From: Planctomycetaceae bacterium
GTDB lineage: Bacteria > Planctomycetota > Phycisphaerae > Phycisphaerales > SM1A02
Direction: 5' to 3'
Length of the DNA stretch: 64,000 nt
NCBI GenBank assembly: GCA_947490615.1
Contig: CANLHK010000005.1
Span: 124,001 to 188,000, forward strand
In this document: in pieces, positions 51,992 to 61,341 of the stretch
Numbering within the stretch: position 1 is the first letter of the stretch
Layout: every line of letters begins with the position of its first letter
Notes under the pieces: model-generated
Seen by the model: the letters and a program-made list of their open reading frames with translations, nothing else
What the model was told of the DNA's origin: nothing
Database searches by the model: none
Made by a program: the position numbers and the translations under genes

Positions 51992-53242
51992 TCACTGTTG
52001 GAGGAAGACGAACACGCCATGCTTGTTGGCGACGGCGATGTCGGGCTTGGAGTCTGCATTCACAGCGCCGACGAACAACTGCGTGCCGACTCCGCTGTCC
52101 GCGTCGATCTCATGCTTGATGAACCGCGCTCCGCCCGGCGCCGCAGCATCGCGCACACATTCAAACCAGCAAACGACTGGCGGCGCCATCGGCTCGTCGT
52201 CACCCATCGGTCCGTGTGCCCATCGACGCTTGCCCGTCACGATGTCGACCAGGTCGTCGCCGTTGAGATCGATGACGCGCACCGCGTGAATCTGGCTGAA
52301 ACCCGCACCGTTGGCGTTGTCGGCAGCGTGGCGACCGAGGATGACGCGCTCCGTGAAGGTGCCGTCGAGATTCTGCTCAAACCACGAGAGCCCGTAGCTG
52401 TGCGCCTTGATGCTTGTCACCACATCGGCGCGTCCGTCGCCGTTCACATCGAGCGCGTACATCTGCGCGCCGCCCTCGCCAAAGTTGGCAGCATGAAACG
52501 GCCAGAGCGCATCGGGCGCTCCCTTGTCGGGCTGCTCGTACCAACCTGTACTCGTGAGGAGATCGGAGCGTCCATCACCATTCACATCGCCTGCGCCATA
52601 GCCGTGGGTGTAGCGATGAATCGCCTTGTCACCCTCAGCCGACTTCGCTGTGATCGCGCGGTACACCGCCTTGGCAAAGGGAGCGCGCGCATTGAGCTCT
52701 GCGAAACCAAACTGTCCCTCGGTATGACAGAGGAGTTCGGGCATGAGGTCACCTGTGATGTTCACGAAGTCGGGCGACTCGCCATCGGCCGCGCCGAAGA
52801 GATCATGGCGCGTCCAGTTCATCTCGTCGGCCAGCGCGGCGTGCCCAGGATTCACGAAGAGTGACGCAGGCGTTCCAGGCAATCCATAGACGAGGATGTC
52901 GCACGCGCCGTCACCGTTGAAGTCGCGCGCGAACTGCAGGAAGTAATCGGAATATCCCGTGTCGGCGCGGTATGGCGTCTTGTTCATCCCCTCACCGTTG
53001 TTGCGCTCGGGGGTGTAACCAACGCGGCGCGCGAAGTCTGGACCAAGCCAGATGTATCGCCCTGCGCAGAGATCGCGATGACCGTCGCCATTGAAGTCAG
53101 CCACGGCGCAACCTTCAGCGACAAAGTCCTTCGAGAGGGTCTGCTTGGCAAACGCTGGAGAACTCGAATTTGGCGGAGGTGCGGAAGCGAGTTCCGCAGA
53201 TTGTTCCATCACGAGAAGAACCACGGCGAGCGCGTACAGCAT
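51992..53242 (-). CDS. Secreted FG-GAP/VCBS-repeat protein
   Basis: Exported beta-propeller-like protein of 416 residues, with a signal peptide (MLYALAVVLLVMEQSAELAS). At least six FG-GAP-type calcium loops are visible: DFNGDGHRDLCAGR, DFNGDGACDILVYG, DVNGDGRSDLLTSTG, DVNGDGRADVVTS, DLNGDDLVDIVTGKR and the degenerate AVNADSKPDIAVA. The Asp/Asn ligands are conserved in all but the last. Paralogues are numerous in planctomycetes and usually bind carbohydrate or act outside the cell. It follows the NagB-LmbE fusion by about 50 bases. Confidence 0.85.
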   Translation of the reverse strand: MLYALAVVLLVMEQSAELASAPPPNSSSPAFAKQTLSKDFVAEGCAVADFNGDGHRDLCAGRYIWLGPDFARRVGYTPERNNGEGMNKTPYRADTGYSDYFLQFARDFNGDGACDILVYGLPGTPASLFVNPGHAALADEMNWTRHDLFGAADGESPDFVNITGDLMPELLCHTEGQFGFAELNARAPFAKAVYRAITAKSAEGDKAIHRYTHGYGAGDVNGDGRSDLLTSTGWYEQPDKGAPDALWPFHAANFGEGGAQMYALDVNGDGRADVVTSIKAHSYGLSWFEQNLDGTFTERVILGRHAADNANGAGFSQIHAVRVIDLNGDDLVDIVTGKRRWAHGPMGDDEPMAPPVVCWFECVRDAAAPGGARFIKHEIDADSGVGTQLFVGAVNADSKPDIAVANKHGVFVFLQQ

Positions 53243-53293
53243 GCGCAGATCATCGTCGCGTCGCGGCGCTGCGGCAAGTCGAGGAGGCGTGAC

Positions 53294-55309
53294 TCAGTCC
53301 AGCGGACGGCCATCCCAGCGGACGAACGACTCGATCGCCTCGTATTCCGCCAGTCCAAGCGCGTCGTAGAGTTTCGCGGTCGCAGCGTTGCGCTGCTCGG
53401 CGCGCTCCCAGAACTCGCGATCGTCCGCGCCAGGAAAGAGCGCGCGATCCTTCTGCGATTGGTGCTTGAAGATCGCCGTGCGCTTGCGCGCGACCTCATC
53501 AGGCGAAAGCGGCACCGCCATTTCGGTGTGTTCGACATCCCACTCTTGCCAGGCGCCGCGATAGAGCCAAGTGGTGCTGCTCTTCATCCACTCGTCCTGC
53601 TCACACTCGGTTAACGCGCGGAAGATCGCAGCAAGGCAGACTCGGTGGGTTCCGTGCGGATCACTGAGATCCCCAGCTGCGTACACCTGATGCGGCTTCA
53701 CGCGTCGAAGAAGCGCCTTGACGATCTCGATGTCGTCGGTGCCGAGCGGCTTCTTGCGCACGCGGCCCGTCTCATAGAACGGCATGTCGAGGAAGTGCAG
53801 CCGCGACTCGGGAACGCCGCAGTAGATCCCCGCCGCGCGCGCCTCGCCGCGGCGGATGAGACCCTTGAGCCGCTGGAGTTCGGGCGGATCCACTTCACCA
53901 GGACGCTTGGACTTCAACTTGCGGGCGATGTCATGTTCGATGTGCTTGGTCTTGGCGCCCTCGAAACCAAACGCGGCGTTGAACTCGCTGGCGAAGTCGA
54001 GGAAGCGCAGCGCCTCGGCGTCGAAGACCGCGATGTTGCCTGAGGTCTGGTAGGCGACATGGACCTCATGCCCCTGATCAACGAGTCGAATGAGCGTGCC
54101 GCCCATCGAGATCACATCGTCATCGGGATGCGGCGAGAAGATCAGCACGCGCTTCGGGAAGATGTCGTCGCTCGGACGATGGATGTCGCCCGCTTGCTTG
54201 CGCTCGGCGGGCTTCCCTCCAGGCCAACCCGTGATCGACCGCTGCAAGTCACGAAACACCGAGATGTTCAGGTCATAGGCCTTACTGCGACCCGCGAGAA
54301 GATCCTGCAGGTGATGCTCGTTGTAGTCCTCGGCGGTGAGCTTGAGGATCGCCTTCTTGGTGGTGCGCGCCAGCCAGATGACGGCCTTGCGCGCGAGAGC
54401 GTCGGTCCACTCAAGGTCGTGGTTCGCGCTGGCCCACGGCGCTTTGCAGCGCTCGAGGTCGGCCGCCGCGGCGAGGTCGAGATAGACCTGCGCGTTGGCG
54501 TGCTCTTGCAAGAAGCTCGCAGCGATCGAGTTGGTGATCGCACCCTCGATGGCGCGGGCAACCACAGGAGCCTTGCCCTCACCGAAGGCGATCATCACGA
54601 TGCGCTTGGCCTCGAGAATCGTGCCGACTCCCATGGTGACAGCGCGGGTAGGGACATTCTCTTCGCCAAAGAAATCGCTCGCGGCGTCCTTGCGTGTGAC
54701 GCGATCGAGGGTGATGAGACGGGTGTGACTGGATCGGCCCGAGCCAGGCTCGTTGAAACCGATGTGTCCCGTGCGACCGATTCCCAAGAGCTGCAGATCG
54801 ATGCCGCCTGCGGCCTTGATCTCCCGTTCGTAGCGCTCACACATGGCGCGGACATCGTCTTCGCTGCAAGTGCCATCAGGAATGTGCGTGTGCCGCTGGT
54901 CGATGTCGATGCGATCAAAGAGATGCTCGCGCATGAAGCGGTGGTAGCTCTGCAACTCCTGCGGCCGCATCGGCCAGTACTCATCGAGATTGAAGGTGAT
55001 GACGTTGCCAAAGCTCAGACCCTCGTCCTTATGAAGTCGGACAAGCTCGTCGTACACGCCCGTGGGCGTGGAACCAGTCGCGAGTCCGAGGACGCACTTC
55101 TCTCCCGCTTTCGCCTTGGCGCGAATGAGATCAGCGATCTCGCGCGCGACCGTGGCACTCACATCCTTGGCACGCTCAAAGACGCGCGTACGGATGCGCT
55201 CTGCGGGGGAGGCGATGGACCAGTAGTCCGACGCGCTGGCCGCGGGGGTGTTGGCGGGTGCAGCGCTGAATGATGGAGTCGAGGAGGTCTTCGGAGCAAG
55301 CGTCGCCAT
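53294..55309 (-). CDS. nagB: Glucosamine-6-phosphate deaminase (NagB) fused to a LmbE/PIG-L deacetylase domain
   Basis: Two-domain protein of 671 residues. Residues about 35-290 are NagB: CVLGLATGSTPTGVYDELVR near 76, FNLDEYWPM near 107, QLLGIGRTGHIGFNEPGS near 156, and the lid and C-terminal helices. This enzyme turns glucosamine-6-phosphate into fructose-6-phosphate and ammonia. Residues about 390-650 are a LmbE/PIG-L-type metal hydrolase, with the zinc-binding HPDDD in ILIF-SPHPDDDVISMGG near 395 and DPHGTHRVCLAAI near 555. That family removes N-acetyl groups from GlcNAc conjugates. The fusion suggests deacetylation and deamination in one polypeptide for amino-sugar catabolism. The Ala/Ser-rich first 35 residues are non-conserved. 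Confidence 0.88.
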   Translation of the reverse strand: MATLAPKTSSTPSFSAAPANTPAASASDYWSIASPAERIRTRVFERAKDVSATVAREIADLIRAKAKAGEKCVLGLATGSTPTGVYDELVRLHKDEGLSFGNVITFNLDEYWPMRPQELQSYHRFMREHLFDRIDIDQRHTHIPDGTCSEDDVRAMCERYEREIKAAGGIDLQLLGIGRTGHIGFNEPGSGRSSHTRLITLDRVTRKDAASDFFGEENVPTRAVTMGVGTILEAKRIVMIAFGEGKAPVVARAIEGAITNSIAASFLQEHANAQVYLDLAAAADLERCKAPWASANHDLEWTDALARKAVIWLARTTKKAILKLTAEDYNEHHLQDLLAGRSKAYDLNISVFRDLQRSITGWPGGKPAERKQAGDIHRPSDDIFPKRVLIFSPHPDDDVISMGGTLIRLVDQGHEVHVAYQTSGNIAVFDAEALRFLDFASEFNAAFGFEGAKTKHIEHDIARKLKSKRPGEVDPPELQRLKGLIRRGEARAAGIYCGVPESRLHFLDMPFYETGRVRKKPLGTDDIEIVKALLRRVKPHQVYAAGDLSDPHGTHRVCLAAIFRALTECEQDEWMKSSTTWLYRGAWQEWDVEHTEMAVPLSPDEVARKRTAIFKHQSQKDRALFPGADDREFWERAEQRNAATAKLYDALGLAEYEAIESFVRWDGRPLD

Positions 55310-55460
55310 GGCGATGCGATGCTATCGCAGGACGAGCCGCAACAGCAACGGCATTCGAGCGCCGTAGTCACACTGGCGCGCCGCGCGGGACTGCTCGGAA
55401 TCAGGGCGCAAGCATGCTGCGCCTCTCACTCGGCCTCGGGGACTTCGGCAACGGAGTCGC

Positions 55461-57068
55461 TCACGGGCACCGACTTGGTCTCCAGACGATCGCTCCTGAT
55501 CCGCCACCGAGCCCAAGTCCCGTGAATCGGAACGGGCAGTTGCGGATCCCGTAGCGCCGCGGACCGCTGAGGTCGTCGATGTTGCTCGAGCCGATCCCGA
55601 AGGTCACGAGCCCAAGCATCCCCTCAAGACCGAAACCCCCAGCCTCAAGTTGCTTCACGAACATCTCTGGCTCCAGCGCCGCCAATGGCTCGGTTTCGCG
55701 CGTCCAGTCGCGCGTCCATGCTCGCCCCTCGTCGATCCCGAGCCGCTGCATCGGTTCGGAGAAAGGCAGCAGATTCCACGCAGCCCACGGCTCATTGAGT
55801 CCATCACCGACCACCTCTTCCAACCGCCGACGGACCGCTGCAACCCGAGAGTGCTGTCCCGCCGCGAGGCTCTGCCCACTCGCCTTCAGGTATGCGCTGA
55901 CCACTTCATCAACAAGCGCGCCACACGATCGCTGAAACTCCGCAACCGTCCGCGCGCGTTCCTCCCACGCCGTTGGATTCACGATCTTCGACTCGTGCAT
56001 ACATCGACCATAGATCTCCCACACCTGCGTCGCAAGTTCGCAACCTGCCATCGCCGCGGGCCGATGTGACTTCGCGCGCTCGTACCAGTCGGAAACCGCC
56101 GCGCGCACCCGCTGCCGAGCCTGAGAGATCGCTGCGGTCGCCCGAACCGTCAAGGGGATCGCTTCGTCGAGATCTTCAAGCAGCTTGTCGCGGTCCGCTC
56201 GAAGAGCCTCGCCCTCTGCAGGGGACATCCCGCACTTCACAATGGCACCCTCAAGCCCCGCGGTGATCTCTTCATGCAGCCTCTGCCGCACCATGTCGCG
56301 ATTCAACAGCGCGCGCTCACACTGTTCCACCGCCTGCCACGCGTACAAGCGATAGCACTCTGATGTCACCACTGATGGCAGTGCAACGGCCAGATCCGAA
56401 TAGACCTCTTCGGTGAGGGCTGCGAACTCGGGCGCCTCGATCGCACGAAGTGCCATGGCAATCTCGCGCTGCAAGACCAGCGCTTGCGATTTTCGGTCCA
56501 GCGCCTGTAGTGCCAACTGCTGCGCATCGAGCCGCTCAATCCACTCGAGAAGAGCTACCGCGCACGCCGAGGCATGCCACGGTTCCTGCGAGGAGATTTG
56601 AAGCACCGCGGCCTCGCAGCGGCGGCGCGCCTCGAGATCCCCCGTCGCCGCGAGTGCCGCGTCGGCGCGAACTGCTTCGCTGCGAATGAATGCACGGGTC
56701 AGTTCGCCGCAGTGGTTTGCTGCTGGACGACGCAACTTGATCCCCTCAGGGGTGAGCAGACCTTTGGCGCTGTCTCGGCTACCGCAGCGCGACGATGGCG
56801 CAAGGTCGGCGAGATCGCTTGAGGCGAGCACCCGTACAACGGGCGCTGCGGCTGTGGCCTCCACCCCTTCCTTCACGGGCTCAACGAGCGCAATGAAACC
56901 TGCCATCGGACCAGGCACGCGCGGCTGCACGACGATCCCATCACCGCGCTGTGCGGACTCGATGGCCTCTTGTCGTCCATCCGCTTCCGCCAACCCCGAT
57001 CCCGCAAAGAGGACGGCGAGTAGCGCGACACACCACGGCGTCCATCCGAGTGAAAAGTTCCGAGACAT
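55461..57068 (-). CDS. Exported helical protein of unknown function
   Basis: A 535-residue protein I do not recognise. A clear signal peptide (WCVALLAVLFAGSGLAEADG) and a Shine-Dalgarno AAGGAG eight bases before the ATG support the start. Most of the mature part (about 120-470) is predicted helical, rich in Ala, Glu, Arg and scattered Cys. It includes LQALDRKSQALVLQREIAMA near 205. The last 60 residues are Gly-rich and hydrophobic (LEAGGFGLEGMLGLVTFGIG). It forms an operon with the Cys-rich gene upstream, 9 bases apart. Confidence 0.6.
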   Translation of the reverse strand: MSRNFSLGWTPWCVALLAVLFAGSGLAEADGRQEAIESAQRGDGIVVQPRVPGPMAGFIALVEPVKEGVEATAAAPVVRVLASSDLADLAPSSRCGSRDSAKGLLTPEGIKLRRPAANHCGELTRAFIRSEAVRADAALAATGDLEARRRCEAAVLQISSQEPWHASACAVALLEWIERLDAQQLALQALDRKSQALVLQREIAMALRAIEAPEFAALTEEVYSDLAVALPSVVTSECYRLYAWQAVEQCERALLNRDMVRQRLHEEITAGLEGAIVKCGMSPAEGEALRADRDKLLEDLDEAIPLTVRATAAISQARQRVRAAVSDWYERAKSHRPAAMAGCELATQVWEIYGRCMHESKIVNPTAWEERARTVAEFQRSCGALVDEVVSAYLKASGQSLAAGQHSRVAAVRRRLEEVVGDGLNEPWAAWNLLPFSEPMQRLGIDEGRAWTRDWTRETEPLAALEPEMFVKQLEAGGFGLEGMLGLVTFGIGSSNIDDLSGPRRYGIRNCPFRFTGLGLGGGSGAIVWRPSRCP

Positions 57069-57077
57069 AGTTGCTCC

Positions 57078-57920
57078 TTAGTCAACGCTGGCTGGCGCGC
57101 CCTGAACTGGACCCGAGGGCGTCGAATGCTCTGAGGGCTCAAAAAAAGTCGCGTCGGGCAAACAGGACTGACACCACGGCTCGATTGTCCCTGAGAGCGG
57201 CGCGAAGGAAATCTCGAACCCACCACCGACTGGCGACTGCCCTGTGCAAAACCCTGCGCCGCCGCAGGCGATCGAGCGATGCCCGTTTGCCATCATTTCG
57301 CGGTCAATCTGCAGACTCGACAGACCCTGATAGAACTGCCATTCGGCCGAACCACTTCCGCCCGCGCACGAGGGGACAGCGCAACTGGCCCTGACATCGA
57401 ACTCCGACACTAAGCGCAGGTTCGAGGTCGCCTTGACCTCGAACAGTCTGCCGCTGATCCCCACATCCGTTGTGTGGATCAGGGTGGAAGTGCGCTCCCC
57501 GAGCAACGACATCACCGGCGAGTCTCCACTGCAGGAACAGGGATGCGTCATCATCTCCTGAGTGGGTTGTTGAGTCACATCGGTGTGCGCTCGCAAACTC
57601 CAAATGTCCTGCGCGACCTCCATGAGCTCGAGACTGCAGCACGCGTGGATCTTCGGCGGACTCCCCGGCTGGTTCGTACAAGAACCGTACAAGGGGACGC
57701 CTGCAGGATTTTCGCACTCGGGCGCCCCAAACGGGAATACGACGGGAAAGCGCAACACCCGCCAGTCATCGCATTGAAGCGGCGCCCCTTCTGGACTCGG
57801 ATCCACGAGTGGAATGAGGTAGACCTGCGGCGCTGCGAGAACAGGCGCGACGACGAACCGAAGAGCCACGGCGATGACCGCCAACATGAAGGCTCTCACG
57901 GCACTGGGCAATTGCGACAT
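57078..57920 (-). CDS. Exported cysteine-rich protein of unknown function
   Basis: A 280-residue protein with a signal peptide (FMLAVIAVALRFVVAPVLAA) and at least twelve Cys in the mature part. They occur in clusters such as HACCSLE, HPCSCSGDSP and EPWCQSCLPDA. This suggests a disulfide-stabilised exoprotein. The ATG at 57920 is chosen because AAGGAG lies five bases upstream. The frame remains open to 57980. No family is recognised. It is the first gene of a two-gene operon with the 535-residue exported protein. Confidence 0.6.
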   Translation of the reverse strand: MSQLPSAVRAFMLAVIAVALRFVVAPVLAAPQVYLIPLVDPSPEGAPLQCDDWRVLRFPVVFPFGAPECENPAGVPLYGSCTNQPGSPPKIHACCSLELMEVAQDIWSLRAHTDVTQQPTQEMMTHPCSCSGDSPVMSLLGERTSTLIHTTDVGISGRLFEVKATSNLRLVSEFDVRASCAVPSCAGGSGSAEWQFYQGLSSLQIDREMMANGHRSIACGGAGFCTGQSPVGGGFEISFAPLSGTIEPWCQSCLPDATFFEPSEHSTPSGPVQGAPASVD

Positions 57921-57963
57921 AGCTCTCCTTCGGTTGAGTTCGATGACCAAGCCTCGTGTCGGG

Positions 57964-57991
57964 AGACTATCGAGGGTCATTGCTGTGTCAA
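57964..57991 (-). promoter_or_regulatory. Sigma-70-type promoter for the two-gene exported operon
   Basis: On the minus strand TTGACA (57991-57986), a 16-base spacer and TAGTCT (57969-57964) precede the ATG at 57920 by about 43 bases. The -35 element is perfect and the -10 is partial. Confidence 0.5.
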
Positions 57992-58058
57992 GAGAAAATC
58001 CAATGGCGCACTGGTTGACGAGCGTTTGGCTCTCTCAAAAAGATGGCGCGAACTGGAT

Positions 58059-59225
58059 TCAAATCATCCGTGCAGCCGTGAGATACGACGCATACGACGC
58101 ACGCACCTCGTGCATCGAATCGCCGCCGAACTTGTCGAGGAACGCGTGGGCGATCTCAAATGCCACGACATTCTCCATCACGACGCTCGCAGCGGCGACG
58201 GCGCTGACATCGCTGCGCTCATAGGCACTCTGCACTGGCTCATGCGTGCCAAACTCGACACTCGGCAGTCCGCGCAGGAGTGTTGAGATCGGCTTCATCG
58301 TGCCGCGCACGACGACGGGCATGCCGTTGGTCATGCCGCCTTCGAGTCCGCCTGCGTTGTTGGTGGGGCGGGTGAAGCCGAGATTCGTCGAGTCCTTCTG
58401 CGCCGCGTCGTACACGATCGGATCATGCACAGCGCTTCCAAAGCGTGCGCCACACTCGCGACCGAGTCCGATCTCAACGGCCTTGAAGGCTTGAATGCCC
58501 ATGACGGCAAAGGCCAGTCGCGCGTCGAGTCGATCTTCCCAGTTCATGCAGGAACCAAGTCCTGGCGGACAGCCAAAGACATGGACCTCGCACCAACCGC
58601 CGACGGTGTCTTTCTCGGTCTTGGCGCGATGAATGAGGTCAACGAGCTTCGCGTCGACCGCGGGATCAGGGCAGTTGACTTCGCTCGAGTCACGCGCGGC
58701 GACGAGCGAGTCCAGCGTGTCTTCACGCACTTCGATCGTGCTGCACGCGTCACACGCTCCGCGCACGAACCCGAACACGCGAATGCCAAACGCTTCAAGG
58801 AGCGACCTCGCCACGGCTCCCGCCGCCACGCGCGCCGCCGTTTCTCGCGCGCTGGCGCGTTCGAGTGTCCCGCGGCAATCAGGCGTGAGGTACTTGAGAC
58901 TGCCCGCGAGATCCGCGTGGCCAGGACGAGGACGCGTCACCGGAGGCGTGCGCACCGCGTCATCAATACGACTGTCCTTGTTGGCGATGCGCACCGCGAT
59001 GGGCGAGCCGATGGTGCGTCCTTGACGCAGACCCGCAAGAAACTCCGCAGTGTCCGACTCGATCTTCTGCCGCGCACCACGCCCGTAGCCACCCTGTCGC
59101 CGCGCGAGCTCGCGGTTCACGCAGGCCACATCGATCAGGAGGTCCGACGGCAACCCATCGATGATCGCGACCATCGCGGGTCCATGCGATTCACCGGCGG
59201 TCTGGTAGCGAAGCGGCTTGCCCAT
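58059..59225 (-). CDS. aroC: Chorismate synthase
   Basis: Last enzyme of the shikimate pathway, using reduced FMN to make chorismate. The 388-residue protein shows GKPLRYQTAGESHGPAMVAI near 2 with the GESHG signature. RRQGGYGRGARQKIESDTAE lies near 37, and RPGHADLAGSLKYLTPDCRG near 99 marks the second conserved block. NAGGLEGGMTNGMPVVVRG near 291 and VMENVVAFEIAHAFLDKFGG near 349 mark the C-terminal part. Length is normal. It lies 37 bases after the convergent-looking but same-strand sugar dehydrogenase stop at 59262, so it could be read from that transcript. Confidence 0.96.
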   Translation of the reverse strand: MGKPLRYQTAGESHGPAMVAIIDGLPSDLLIDVACVNRELARRQGGYGRGARQKIESDTAEFLAGLRQGRTIGSPIAVRIANKDSRIDDAVRTPPVTRPRPGHADLAGSLKYLTPDCRGTLERASARETAARVAAGAVARSLLEAFGIRVFGFVRGACDACSTIEVREDTLDSLVAARDSSEVNCPDPAVDAKLVDLIHRAKTEKDTVGGWCEVHVFGCPPGLGSCMNWEDRLDARLAFAVMGIQAFKAVEIGLGRECGARFGSAVHDPIVYDAAQKDSTNLGFTRPTNNAGGLEGGMTNGMPVVVRGTMKPISTLLRGLPSVEFGTHEPVQSAYERSDVSAVAAASVVMENVVAFEIAHAFLDKFGGDSMHEVRASYASYLTAARMI

Positions 59226-59261
59226 GGTGATTCCTCGTGTCCAACACTCTCGCAGGAAGCA

Positions 59262-60497
59262 TCAGTGCGATGCGTCGACGAGCTTCCACAGCGAACCAGG
59301 ATTGCCCTTGTTCTGACCACCATCGAAAGTGCTCACGACCAGCGTGCCATCGTGCATCGCATCGATCGACGCGACAAGCGCGTTGCGCTTCACCGCGAGA
59401 ACCGCTGGCTTCGTCGCCTTGCCCTCGATCATGCGAATCCCCCACAACACCGAAGTCGTGAAGTCCGCGTAGAGGTAGACGCCCTCGAGCGCAGGAATCG
59501 CTTTGCCGCGATAGACCGTGCCACCCGTGACCGAGTTTCCTTCGCGATGGTGGTACTCGACGATGGGCTCTTCGAATGGGCCGTCGCCCTTTCCACCTTG
59601 GAAGTCGTGGAATCCCTCGCGCGCGTTCCACCCGTAATTCGCGCCCTTCTTGATGAGGTCGATCTCCTCCCACACATTCTGTCCGACATCGCCCGCCCAG
59701 AGATCGCCCGTGTTCGGATCAAACGCCATGCGCCAGATGTTGCGCGTGCCGCGCGCCCAGATCTCAGGCTTCGCGCCTTCGGTGGCGACAAACGGATTGT
59801 CGGCAGGGATCGCGTAGGGCTCGCCGCCGCTGCCCTTCTTGTTCACATCGATGCGCAGCACTTTGCCTAGAAAGGTGTCGAGACTCTGGCTGTAGTGGTG
59901 CGGATCGTTCGCTGCACCGCCGTCGCCGAGCGAGAGGTAGAGAAATCCATCAGGTCCGAACACTGCGGCGCCACCATTGTGATTTGAGTAGGGCTGCGGC
60001 TGCACAAGCAGGATCTCTTCGCTTCCCGCGTCAACCGATCGACCATCGGCCGCGACGGTGAAGCGCGAGAGGACCGATCGACGCGGCTTGTTCGCCGTGT
60101 AATAGGTGTAGAGCTCGCGCTTCTTGGGGAAGTCGGGATGAAATGCGACCGAGAGCAATCCCTCTTCGTTGCCGCCATCGTTCACGCGCTCGCGGATGTC
60201 GAGGAAGACCTCGGCCTCCTTGACATCACTGCGCGACGGATCGGCCATAAGGATGCGGCCTGGTTGCTCCACGATGTAGAGCGTGTTCGCGTCGCCTGGG
60301 CATTGCAGCGTCTGGATCGGACGCACCAACGGCAGTTCATGAAGGATGCGCTGGAACTCCAATTTCGGAATCGGTGCGCCCGTTGGCGCGGATTCCTCCG
60401 CAGGCGTCGGCTTTGAAGTCGGGGCCGCCGGCGGGACGGTCTGCATCGCAAGCGCAGTCGAGAGCAAGAGTGAAACGGCAACAGCAGCAACAGACAT
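59262..60497 (-). CDS. Exported PQQ-dependent sugar dehydrogenase (glucose/sorbosone dehydrogenase family)
   Basis: Soluble six-bladed propeller dehydrogenase of the GSDH/YliI type, acting on sugars in the periplasm with PQQ. The 411-residue protein has a signal peptide (AAVAVSLLLSTALAMQTVPP). LYIVEQPGRILMADP lies near 70, NEEGLLSVAFHPDFPKKREL near 110 and YSNHNGGAAVFGPDGFLYLS near 170. NIWRMAFDPNTGDLWAGDVGQ is near 240, followed by the calcium-site-like NYGWNAREG, and the C-terminal blade has SVTGGTVYRGKAIPALEGVY. The His/Asn ligands cannot be confirmed residue by residue. It diverges from the DUF1080 lipoprotein gene with 109 bases between starts. Confidence 0.85.
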   Translation of the reverse strand: MSVAAVAVSLLLSTALAMQTVPPAAPTSKPTPAEESAPTGAPIPKLEFQRILHELPLVRPIQTLQCPGDANTLYIVEQPGRILMADPSRSDVKEAEVFLDIRERVNDGGNEEGLLSVAFHPDFPKKRELYTYYTANKPRRSVLSRFTVAADGRSVDAGSEEILLVQPQPYSNHNGGAAVFGPDGFLYLSLGDGGAANDPHHYSQSLDTFLGKVLRIDVNKKGSGGEPYAIPADNPFVATEGAKPEIWARGTRNIWRMAFDPNTGDLWAGDVGQNVWEEIDLIKKGANYGWNAREGFHDFQGGKGDGPFEEPIVEYHHREGNSVTGGTVYRGKAIPALEGVYLYADFTTSVLWGIRMIEGKATKPAVLAVKRNALVASIDAMHDGTLVVSTFDGGQNKGNPGSLWKLVDASH

Positions 60498-60606
60498 GAC
60501 GACTCCAAAGTGATCCGGCGGAACCCCGCGCAGTAGGGCGGGTCGGGGCGCGATGGTAACGCGACGACCTCCGAGTCCTCACGCGGATTTCTCTACACTT
60601 TCCGAC

Positions 60607-61326
60607 ATGCACCTCACGCTCTCTGCGCTCGTCCTTCTTGTCGCCTGCGCTCCCGCCACGCTTCCCCCACCGACGGCCGAGCCGAAGGTCGTTGCGGTGG
60701 ACGCTGCCAAGGAGAAGGCCGATGGATTCGTGCCGCTCTTCGATGGCACGACGCTCACGGGTTGGGTGGGAGACACGAAGGGCTACAAGGTCGAGTCGCT
60801 TCCCAACGGCGGCGCGGAGAACTCGGGAGTCGCGCCCGCGATCGTCTGCCAACCTGGTGGCACCAATCTCTTGACCAAGGATGAGTACGCGGACTTTGAG
60901 TTCCGCTTTGAGTTCCTGCTCACGCCTGGCGCCAACAACGGCATCGCGCTGCGCTCACCAACCGAAGGCGACCCTGCGTATGTCGGGTTCGAGTCGCAAA
61001 TCCTCGACAACACCGCAGACCAATACAAGGGCCTCAAGATCTGGCAGTACCACGGCTCGCTCTACGGCATCGCGCCTGCGACGGCCACGGCGCTGCGCCC
61101 GGTTGGTCAGTGGAACAGTGAGACGATCACCATGCGTGGTCGCCTGGTGAAGATCGAATTGAACGGAGTCGTGATCGTCGACATCAACCTCGACACTGCG
61201 GCGCCCAACGGCAAGACCGTGAGCGATCACAAGGTTGAGGGACTCACCCGCACGCAAGGACATCTTGGCTTCTGCGGGCACGGCGATCGCGTGGCGTATC
61301 GCAATCTGCGCGTGCGCAAGCTCTGA
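60607..61326 (+). CDS. DUF1080 (3-keto-disaccharide hydrolase-like) lipoprotein
   Basis: Predicted lipoprotein of 239 residues from the ATG at 60607, with lipobox LVAC (MHLTLSALVLLVACAP). The mature part has the DUF1080 concanavalin-like fold: GFVPLFDGTTLTGWVGDTKG near 40, EYADFEFRFEFLLTPGANNG near 98, SQILDNTADQYKGLKIWQYH near 136, NSETITMRGRLVKIELNGVV near 174, and the ending GHLGFCGHGDRVAYRNLRVR. Members act on glycosides, and 3-keto-glycoside hydrolysis is proposed for the family. The divergent sugar dehydrogenase makes a role in extracytoplasmic sugar oxidation plausible. Confidence 0.88.
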   Translation: MHLTLSALVLLVACAPATLPPPTAEPKVVAVDAAKEKADGFVPLFDGTTLTGWVGDTKGYKVESLPNGGAENSGVAPAIVCQPGGTNLLTKDEYADFEFRFEFLLTPGANNGIALRSPTEGDPAYVGFESQILDNTADQYKGLKIWQYHGSLYGIAPATATALRPVGQWNSETITMRGRLVKIELNGVVIVDINLDTAAPNGKTVSDHKVEGLTRTQGHLGFCGHGDRVAYRNLRVRKL

Positions 61327-61341
61327 GGCAGCGGCGAGCGT

